Positions 56,410-64,000 of a stretch of 64,000 bases of DNA are shown one piece after another (within the stretch, counting starts at the first letter, position 1; each line of letters opens with the position of its first letter). The notes under the pieces were generated by a model, which ran no database searches, was not told where the DNA came from, and saw only the letters and a list, made by a program, of their open reading frames with translations. A program made the position numbers and the translations under genes. Source of the DNA: Angiostrongylus vasorum (taxonomy: Eukaryota; Nematoda; Chromadorea; Rhabditida; Metastrongylidae); contig JADANN010000240.1 of assembly GCA_018806985.1 (NCBI GenBank), positions 372,001 to 436,000 of the forward strand, given 5' to 3'.

Positions 56410-56587
56410 TGTTGTCTTGTTGTACATAATTCTACAGTACTTTAAGTCCTTTAAGAGAATCTTCCGATTGTTCATATTCGCTAGTCGACTAGATCGATCG
56501 TCATCATTGTTGCTCTTTTATTCATGTCATACGGGTATAATTGAATTACGTTTGATCTAGCCACTTCCATGATTTCGCTTTTTTTCT

Positions 56588-56593
56588 ATTAAA
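56588..56593 (+). other. Possible poly(A) signal for the GPCR gene
   Basis: ATTAAA about 180 nt after the stop at 56409. Confidence 0.35.
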
Positions 56594-56854
56594 TATTTCT
56601 CGTCAACTTATAAAAGTATCACTTCTTGTTGAAACTATTTGTAAATAGCTCTTTTTTCTTCAACTGATTCTCCGAATTCGTTCACCAGAGAGCTGCTGTG
56701 CTTTCCTTCTTGATGAGCATGTATTTATTTTTTTTGGTGTTTGCATTTGTTCGCACGTTGCAATCCATTATTTATGTTTATAAATGTAATTTATCTTCCA
56801 ACTGGTCTGTCAGAATAATGACTGTGTCAGTTTATGGTCGTTAACTACCAAGTT

Positions 56855-57125
56855 TGTGTGGTGCACTGGTCAGAGGCGCCCTGCAATACACATGGGATCG
56901 ATTCCCGCGGCCGCCGCACACCATTTCTTCCATCCCTCCGGGGTCTCCAAATTGATACCAGACTTGTCTGGGAGGATAGCAGCACTTTCTCGATCATCGG
57001 TAGACTACCGCGAGTCATTGTAAAAGCCAAATATGCATTCATTCACCTCCAAACGATGCTTAGTCGAAGTCGAACGCAAGGAGCGTCCCTCAAGAATTGA
57101 TCAACTCCGAGAGATTTATCCTTTT
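56855..57125 (+). repeat. SINE A, near full length
   Basis: TGTGTGGTGCACTGGTCAGA (box A), CATGGGATCGATTCCCGCGG (box B), AACGATGCTTAGTCGAAGTC, AATTGATCAACTCCG. Confidence 0.82.
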
Positions 57126-57689
57126 TTTTCACCCACTACGAAGTAAATGGTAGCTTATTGCCTTTACGTATGCTGGTTAGGCAAGACTTCTTCTGTTTTT
57201 TCCTCTGTAGTTCCAAACAAGTCATGTAAGAATAATTCTTTATATTCTTGTTGAGTATAGCAACTATTAACAGAATAGTTACTATTCTTTCATCATATCG
57301 TAGGTCTGTGGTAACCACATTCGTTGCCCCTCACATCGCTTTGTGATCTTGCACCATGTAAACGTTTTCACTTCATTGCGAGAAACTTTGGTTGTCGTAA
57401 ACATCCTTTGTTATCCACGCACTTTTTTATGCAATCGGAACTTTTTGTGTGTTGTTTCTGGTCCAAGCCATCACGAGTACGATAACAAAGGGCATGAAGT
57501 TATCTGGGAAATCGTCCTAAGTCATCTGATCTGATTACGAAGGAGCCTGATGCGGAAGTCGACGAATGTTTTCAGTAAAAGTTCTGGACCTGTGCCAAAG
57601 CACCACCTTCTCCAGGAGACATTTAAATAGCCCCCCGTAAGTCAGTTTCGTATTGCCCCTGTTCATCATGTGTGATGTGCCATATAGTT
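57126..57689. other. No gene recognised
   Basis: Downstream flank of the GPCR gene. Frames at 57136-57534 are short and unmatched. Confidence 0.3.
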
Positions 57690-57980
57690 AATCCAAGGTG
57701 TTAACTCTTATTGTACGTGGTCACTGTTGTATATTAACTCTGTTGTCGTGTACCTCTAAATACGCTAACTCTACTGTGTGTTCACGTCAACCTTATCGCA
57801 ATATATTGACAAGCTTACATGTATTCTTTAATACGTTAACCTAATCGCAATGTATTTACAAGTTAACATTTAATCTCATCGCAATGTTATAACAAACTTA
57901 CATGTCGCCCTTGATGTGTTAACCTCATCAGAACGACATCACAGGCCTGCATATAGTGTGTAACCCTATAGTATTGTTGT
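57690..57980. repeat. Degenerate minisatellite, unit about 50 bp
   Basis: The words GTTAACCT, ATCGCAATGT and CTTACATGT recur in order with drift at about 57790, 57835, 57875 and 57918. Confidence 0.5.
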
Positions 57981-58162
57981 TTGTGAGTCAGGTATTACGG
58001 CCTTTAAATCCCTTAATGTGCCTAAATTTTTGTGACACTATTGATGTGTGCACATGTCACTGTTTCGTTAGCCTATAGCAAAGATACCAACCCGCCTTAC
58101 CCTCACTTATGGATCATGATACCATATTGCAGCCTGTATTGTACCGATGTTTTGTTATAAAC

Positions 58163-58184
58163 GGTTTGATTACCCAAGTTTGAG
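58163..58184 (+). other. SL1-like spliced-leader sequence
   Basis: Twenty-one of 22 bases match the nematode SL1 exon (A to G at position 6); it ends CCCAAGTTTGAG. The next bases are ATATTGCTC, not the GT donor of an SL RNA gene. It is therefore either the 5' end of a retroposed trans-spliced mRNA or a strongly altered SL gene. About 110 nt downstream are open in one frame (QLRKKSRVATSTKSRILLKA and on), unidentified. Confidence 0.7.
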
Positions 58185-58319
58185 ATATTGCTCTGCGACA
58201 GTTACGAAAAAAGTCCCGCGTGGCAACTTCTACGAAGTCGAGGATCCTACTCAAAGCTAGTGATCATAAGGTGACGAGAACTGACTCGAAGACCCTAATT
58301 TCCACTAGCAACTACTAAA

Positions 58320-58355
58320 TTGAGCAAACGTGAGGTGTTATTTCATTATTATTAT
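58320..58355 (-). mobile_element. PLE terminal tail only
   Basis: TTGAGCAAACGTGAGGTGTT matches the tails near 38410 and 54742. No hammerhead motif or coding part remains. Confidence 0.55.
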
Positions 58356-58364
58356 TACTCGAAA

Positions 58365-58800
58365 TACAACCTCAACGTTGCTGAGATATTTGCAAAACTC
58401 TGGACCGCAGGTGTCTATGCTGGGGAACGAACGCGCGGTTGTCCTTTCCGGGGAGTAAACACCATGCTAGTCCCTTCGTTTCGCTTGTCTCTCAGCTAGT
58501 TCTATCGATCAGCGCCATCAGCAATCACCCGTCTTGGGCTCCCCCAGATCAATCCCGTTGACGGGTGATTGCTGATGGCGCTGATCGATAGAACTAGCTG
58601 AGAGACAAGCGAAACGAAGGACCAGCATGGTGTGGTGGTGAACGCGTTACTCCCCGGAAAAGACAACAGCGCGCTCGTTCTCCACCATAGACACCTGCGG
58701 TCCAGAGTTTTGCAAATATCTCACCTACCCTGTGGTTGTATTTCGCTTAATACCTACCATGAAAATTGTAGTAGGCAGAAAATAAAAGGTAAAACATTAT
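58365..58800. repeat. SINE B head-to-head inverted dimer with long perfect palindrome
   Basis: The inner arms match over about 59 bp, from TTCGTTTCGCTTGTCTC to CAATCACCCGTC and back, around a spacer of roughly 28 bp (TTGGGCTCCCCCAGATC). The outer arms end in GAGATATTTGCAAAACTC and its reverse. Confidence 0.9.
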
Positions 58801-59689
58801 TATCACTACTATTATTTATTTATTTATTTCAAAAGAAATGAAATGAATCGGTCGTGGGATTCATGTAAGAGGGTTTCCTACTCGCCACCACAACTGATCA
58901 CCGGCTGTTTTTGGTCCTGACTCTGACTGATTATTGTTATTACTACTGAATGACTATCACTGACCGGATGAAGGTTCAGCCTTGCATATATGCTCCCTCT
59001 AGGACGGTGACGAATTTGGCCTGAGCTTTCAAACGCAAATGCTGGGCTGTTTCTCTCAAGGAGACTTCGCAGTGTGGAAGACCCTGCTGTACACAGTGAT
59101 TCTACAACCAAGATAGCTTAGTGGGCCTGATCAAGCAGATAATGGGGGTATCAAAGGTAGAATACTAGGAATAGAAACGGTAATAGTAACGTCAATATGG
59201 AACAGTGATGAAAGAGTAAGATAGCCTTTAATATAAGCGATAGTAAAATAGAAAAGTGACGTACCCCACTGAATGAACAACGAAATGTCTTCGAATCTTC
59301 ATCGTGTCAAGTGACTATGATGACTCCATATTCATACGTTGACTGCCAAAAAAAAGCCGGATGTTCATCTTCGAATCTCCATCCAACGTAATCTGTGTTA
59401 TCTTAGACCTATTTCCCAGATCAGATAAACTACGAGCTCAGTTTCTTTTCAGGTTTTATCACCTATAGCATGTTCTTGGGACAGGCATGATTTGCGTACG
59501 AAAGCCAGTGAGATCGATGGCATTTTGATCACGATTCAGTCCAACCCACTATTAAAAAACATTTATAGAAACAGCAGAAATGAGTACTTGCACATATTTA
59601 GAAAGTCGAATGTGTTAGGAACGGCAAAATGTCAAGTTGAGACAGTTGTATTATAGCCGCGCTAGAAATGCTCGTGGGCGTGGTCTGCA

Positions 59690-59800
59690 AAACGGCAAAA
59701 CTCCCCAGTGGGATTCGAACTTGACCAGCGAATATACGCGTGATCTCATAAGCGAGATACTTACCAGAACACCACGTATATCCTGATAATCAGCACCATA
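59690..59800 (-). repeat. SINE D, tRNA-derived
   Basis: The minus strand has TGGTGTTCTGGTAAGTATCT (box A-like) and CAAGTTCGAATCCCACTGG (box B). A second copy lies at 62005-62110. Confidence 0.6.
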
Positions 59801-60174
59801 TTATTGGCTGATCACTCTCCTCTGACCGGTGCGTAACTTGTTCAGTCATGTACCACGCCACCTGGTGAGTTGTGCCGCTCACATCCGATCATCAAGGAAG
59901 ATGTTATTGAAATTGTGAAGACCTTGTTGAACAATGAGAAGCTGTTCTGCTTCAACCCTGCACATCAGCTAACTCCCTCACATCAGTTTCTAAGTCCGTC
60001 AGAATAATCGATTGATTACAGATTAAGCCTGGCAGGAAACCTCATGATTTGTTAGTGTGCTGTCAAACAATCCACTTTGTGTACAGTGTGATTGATTGTG
60101 ATATTCTAGTAAAATATTTTGTAACTATACACTAAAAGATATTGAAATCTCCATGGAAACGATCTGATTCGAAG

Positions 60175-60260
60175 GTTTGGCCTCATCGGACTTCTTCCTC
60201 TTGTCGAACTCAATGAAGTGGTTCTTCAGATTGGCATCTCGTCCGCAAATTCCTTAGAAC
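60175..60260 (+). pseudogene. Possible mariner transposase remnant
   Basis: The plus frame GLASSDFFLLSNSMKWFF resembles the DLAPSDYHLF-type motif around the last catalytic Asp of mariner transposases. The frame is broken and no inverted repeats were found. Confidence 0.3.
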
Positions 60261-61374
60261 ATCTTTGTGAATTTAGCCCGTTCAGTGCCTACTTGATACG
60301 AAAATCAGTTCTTATCTTTTGCTGTCAAAAAACTATAGATCATTGGCGAATATAAGATTTTGTTGGGTTTCAGTGAGTATCGACTCGTGGCCGTGACATC
60401 TTTCATCACTGAGCAGCACTTGTCCACCACATCGGTCAAAAACCACTTCAGTTCATTTCAAATCGTAAGCTAATCGGAATAAGGCGGTGATTACTTGAAA
60501 TATTCGTAAAAAACAAACCATGGATGATATGATATGACAAATTACGACATGGATTAGTTGCTCACGACGTCGGGCAAAACCTCCTTCTTAATTATTGCTT
60601 TCACAAATCACTACTCATGTTAATCGTTAGTAGTACTTAACTGTGTACAAATTGTTATTAATGAGGGCACGTTTATGTTCGGATTGCCAAACCAAAATGA
60701 TCGTTTGCTGCTTCTATGTCTTCATCACACTCTGACTCATGTGGTCCTGCATGAGGTTTACTGCTCCGTTCCTCGTTCAGGACGGAAGTACTCCATCCGG
60801 AATGAAAGTAATTTCTGCTACCAGCTCGTCAATGCCAACTTCGAACTTACTTGCATGGCTTAACAAAGCGTTTGGTTTCTAGCACTTCTTCTTACCGTGC
60901 AAGTCCCACCACTTCTTTCTAGCGTGCGAGTTCCAACACCGTTTTCTCATTCTTTAGGTTGCATTGCAATCGTAACCAACTGAAGTGTTTGGAATCGTGC
61001 ATTTATTCGACTGGAACCTGAGGGTCTGTTATCTCCTCTCGTTATTAATGGTGTCACTTCTCGCCTAACGCGGCCTTCTTGGAGCTCTAAAATAGATGTG
61101 CCAGGGCCTTTCTAGTTTTTTTATCCTTACTAGTTGCCAGTCATTGTGGATCGTAGCGACGGTTCTATCTCTGTGATTCATCTTCTTTTAATGCCTCAGT
61201 AAGTTCTGTGTCAACAGCGAATCTGGCTCTTAGTCGAAATCGCTTGATGACAAACTACCAAGACGATCATTTGACAAGTACTTGTGAGAGGTTCACTGGT
61301 AAATACCTGGTCCCATCTGTTTTTAGCAGGTCTCTAAGTAGTCTATACAACGAAAAAAACCATTCCATGATTTT

Positions 61375-61765
61375 TTTTACTTTTTATTCTCTGCCTTCTA
61401 TACTTTTTTATGGCAGGTTATTACGCGAAATACAACCACAAGATTGCTGAGATATTTGTAGAAACTCCGGACCGCAGGCGTTTGGGGTGGGGGAACGAAC
61501 GCTATTGCCCTTTCCGAGGACTAACGCGTTCACCATCACACCATGCGGGTCCTTCGTTTCGCCTGTCTCTCAGCTAGTTCTATCGAACCCACATGGTGTG
61601 GTGGTGAACGCGTTACTCCCCTGAAAGGACAATAGCGCGTTCGTTCCCCCACAGCAGACACCTGCGGTCCGGAGTTTTGCAAATATCTCAGCATCATTGT
61701 GGTTGTATTTCGCATCACACTCTGCCGTGAAAAATTGTAGTAGGCAGCAAATAAAGAAGTTAGCA
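61375..61765. repeat. SINE B head-to-head inverted dimer
   Basis: The left arm runs from TTTTTATTCTCTGCCTTCTA through GCGAAATACAACCACAAG to CTCTCAGCTAGTTCTATCGA. The right arm starts ACCCACATGGTGTGGTGG and ends TAGTAGGCAGCAAATAAAG. Confidence 0.85.
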
Positions 61766-62004
61766 TTCGTTAGTATTGTTTTAACACTATACACTACCTA
61801 CTCCGTCGGAATGACAGTACGGAAGGCGATGTCCGTTCAACGTTGACCGCAAGATAGAGTCGACCATCACTAAACGAACGCTAAATCTTCGTATATTCAA
61901 GTACTAAATAAAATTTTTTTCAAATCGCTTTTGAACAATGCAATTATTACTGATGGTTGCCACACAAACCAACGATAACATCGATGTGAAAGGGACTGAG
62001 CGCT

Positions 62005-62110
62005 AGAGTATCGGTGGTGGTCTGGTAAGCGCGTTGCCTATGAGATCACGCCTATATTCGCTTTACACGAGTTCGATCTCCGGTGAGGTTTTAAGGCATT
62101 GTTGGCGAAG
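62005..62110 (+). repeat. SINE D, tRNA-derived
   Basis: GTGGTCTGGTAAGCGCGTTG (box A) and ACGAGTTCGATCTCCGG (box B) share ATGAGATCACGCCTATATTC with the 59690 copy. Confidence 0.6.
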
Positions 62111-62369
62111 TTTTCGATGAAACTACTTTGGCAACACCGTTCAAACATCACAACGATCAATGATAGTCAAACACAAGAAACGGTTGATTACGAAAGGCTG
62201 CCTTTGTGAGAATCCCTTATCAGTTCCAGCTGAGTAAAGTTATTTGTTAGACAATTTCATTATATCAGTCAACATTATATCAACAGGAATGGCCAACAGT
62301 TAGAAATTAGGGTCGAGCTCACCCATTTCGCTCTATGTCTTCTTTGAAAAAAGCTAACAATGTTAACAC

Positions 62370-62452
62370 TTTATTTACCTCCTACTACAATTTTTCACTA
62401 CAGGGATTGTGTGTGAAACAACCACAATGGTGCTGAGATATTTGCAAAACTC
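62370..62452 (-). repeat. SINE B tail fragment
   Basis: CTCCTACTACAATTTTTCAC, AACAACCACAATGGTGCTGA, TATTTGCAAAACTCG. Confidence 0.65.
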
Positions 62453-62777
62453 GATTGTCAGATCAGATTGTCAGATCAGAATATGTTTCAAAGACTGATA
62501 TCGCTAGTAGTGTTCTCTGGTTTAAATCGGATGGAGCCTCACTACCTTGCGATTAGCTAGGTGTCTACCAAAGACAGTGAGATTTCCTGGTATAGGTTTT
62601 CCCACAACTTCGCTTCCAGTTGTAAACATAGTTATTTTCAGCACGGTGCACCATCCTGATGGGCAAAATTTCCACATTCAAGAGCTAATCGTTACTGTAA
62701 TGAGACCGTAGAAAAAAGAAACTAACTTATTTTTGAGTAGAGCGCTTAAGCGTGCAAAAATAAATGTATCCTTGAAA

Positions 62778-62950
62778 TGAAGGACCCACATGGTGTGGTG
62801 GTGAAGGCGTTAGCCCCCGGAAAGGGAAATAGCACGTTCGTTCCTCACCGCAGACACATGTGGTCCCGAGTTTTGCAAATACCTCAGAACCGTTGTGTTT
62901 GTATTTCGCATAATAAATGTATCATTCATTGTAGTAGATGTTTGATTTCA
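62778..62950 (+). repeat. SINE B, single arm
   Basis: GACCCACATGGTGTGGTGG (box A), AGCACGTTCGTTCCTCACCG (box B), GAGTTTTGCAAATACCTCAG. Confidence 0.82.
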
Positions 62951-63164
62951 AATTCTTGTTCAGTCGGGACTTGGTTTCTTTGATACGAGACAAAGCCGTT
63001 CAGTGTGACTGACTGATGAGGTCCTTTCAAATGAAGAAACTTTCTGGAATGTTGTAGCTGTATTCCAATACTCGACAAATTCGAAAACATACGAAGTTTC
63101 AACATAAATTTTCAGCAATTGGTTTCAATATTACGTTTTTAGTAAATAAAAAATAATAAGATTC

Positions 63165-63340
63165 CCATCATTGATCAATTAGTGAGGGATACGCCATATA
63201 TGTGACTTCATTAAGTACCATTGGAGGAATGCATATCTGGCCATTATGATGACTCGCCGTAAGGGTCGGTGAACCTGGGGCGCGGAGATTGATTCCTATT
63301 GTATTGCGCCTCTGACCACTGCGCTACCCAGGCCTTAATT
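63165..63340 (-). repeat. SINE A, internally deleted
   Basis: CATTGATCAATTAGTGAGGG, then GACTTCATTAAGTACCATTG, and the reversed head CTCTGACCACTGCGCTACCC. Confidence 0.7.
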
Positions 63341-63539
63341 ATGTCTTATTCATTTAAATTGTCTATCATGACTTTCTGTTTATCTTCAACCTGGCTGTGG
63401 TTCTAAGAGAGAATTCTGAACACCACTATCGCTAACAAGTGTGTTTCGATTAGATAAGTATGACTTTCACCTTCTGTTGACATCTGATCGCCTTAAAATC
63501 AAAATCATTTATTGCGACTGATCACAGTACGTCGATTAA

Positions 63540-64000
63540 CAGAAAAAAGTTGGTTCTACATAAATGCGCAAGCACGTAAACGTACAAATTCATCTATACC
63601 TGCACACATACATTTGTACATACACAAACATGTATACGTGTGTATTCGTATATATGCGCTTAGACATACACACGCTGCAAATGTTTCCCACGCGTCACCA
63701 ATGATTTATCTACACACATGTATACGTACATACACATGCACTCATGTACACTCATGCATATACAAACACACATGAATGCATACAACATGCGTACGTATGT
63801 TGCCACATGTACACAAACAAAAAATAAACCATGCACACATACATACGTGCATATAGAGACATACATGCATATGTACTGAGTGTATATCCACAAATACACA
63901 CGTACGTGTGCACATACATACATACATACATACATACATACATACATACATACATACATACATACATACATACATACATACATACATACATACATACATA
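63540..64000. repeat. ACATA-rich simple sequence ending in a CATA repeat
   Basis: Cryptic ACACATA text to about 63917, then a near-pure CATA run to the window edge. Frames of the MYVC type arise from it. Confidence 0.9.

Larger units (their letters stand above)
58801..61374. other. Gene-poor stretch
   Basis: A TTTA run at about 58814-58829. A tRNA-derived repeat at 59690-59800 and a possible mariner remnant at about 60175 are listed separately. No gene recognised. Confidence 0.35.

Noticed and set aside
58163..58300. Functional SL RNA gene
   Set aside because: No GT donor follows the leader and no Sm-site or SL RNA-type structure is visible.
63660..63999. Frames of repeated MYVC
   Set aside because: Direct translation of the CATA microsatellite.
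1..64000. CRISPR array, bacterial operon or phage region
   Set aside because: No spaced short palindromic repeats, no ribosome-binding sites with tight gene packing, and introns throughout.

Overview
This is eukaryotic, nematode-type DNA, most likely from a clade V parasite of the strongylid or hookworm kind. That placement is an inference. It rests on short exons bounded by TTTCAG-like acceptors and GT donors, on a sequence matching nematode SL1 at 21 of 22 bases, on nematode-type protein families, and on RTE retrotransposon coding remnants that resemble Ancylostoma entries as I remember them. There are no bacterial operons, CRISPR arrays or phage genes. Most listed open frames are shadows or lie inside repeats; the real coding sequence is in short exons.

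Two genes can be assembled with consistent splice phases. (1) On the minus strand, 7702 down to 2760, eleven exons (1134 nt, exactly 378 codons with the stop) encode a secreted GH56 hyaluronidase or chondroitin hydrolase of 377 residues. It has a signal peptide and the catalytic D-x-E motif, and no EGF-like C-terminal domain. (2) On the plus strand, 40001 to 56409, eight exons encode transmembrane helices 1-7 of a rhodopsin-class, neuropeptide-type GPCR. Its N-terminal exon was not found. One intron is about 9.6 kb and every larger intron is full of retroelements. Unidentified but plausible minus-strand exons occur at 8706-9181, 12272-13048 and around 20.4-20.6 kb.

The rest is mostly repeats. 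(a) Decayed Penelope-like elements (PLEs) with GIY-YIG remnants lie at 1-215, about 4.0, 26.4-26.8, 38.4-38.9, 44.5-46.0 and 54.7-55.7 kb. (b) Hammerhead-ribozyme motifs occur in the PLE tails, in a tandem-repeat unit at 10.4-10.8 kb and in foldback elements that carry one motif per arm. (c) Seven copies of an RTE-derived retroposon of about 390 bp combine a LINE 5' end with a terminal AAGTATCC-type tail; several are flanked by target-site duplications. (d) Four tRNA-derived SINE-like families are present: A (box A GTGGCGCAGTGG), B (often as head-to-head inverted dimers), C and D. (e) There are TA, GT and CATA simple repeats and a degenerate minisatellite near 57.8 kb.

The most notable items are the hammerhead motifs and their foldback arrangement, the SL1-like relic at 58163-58184 that lacks the splice donor of an SL RNA gene, the RTE-derived retroposon family with target duplications, and a PLE at 44.5-46.0 kb holding two dated nested insertions. 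No complete autonomous new system is visible.
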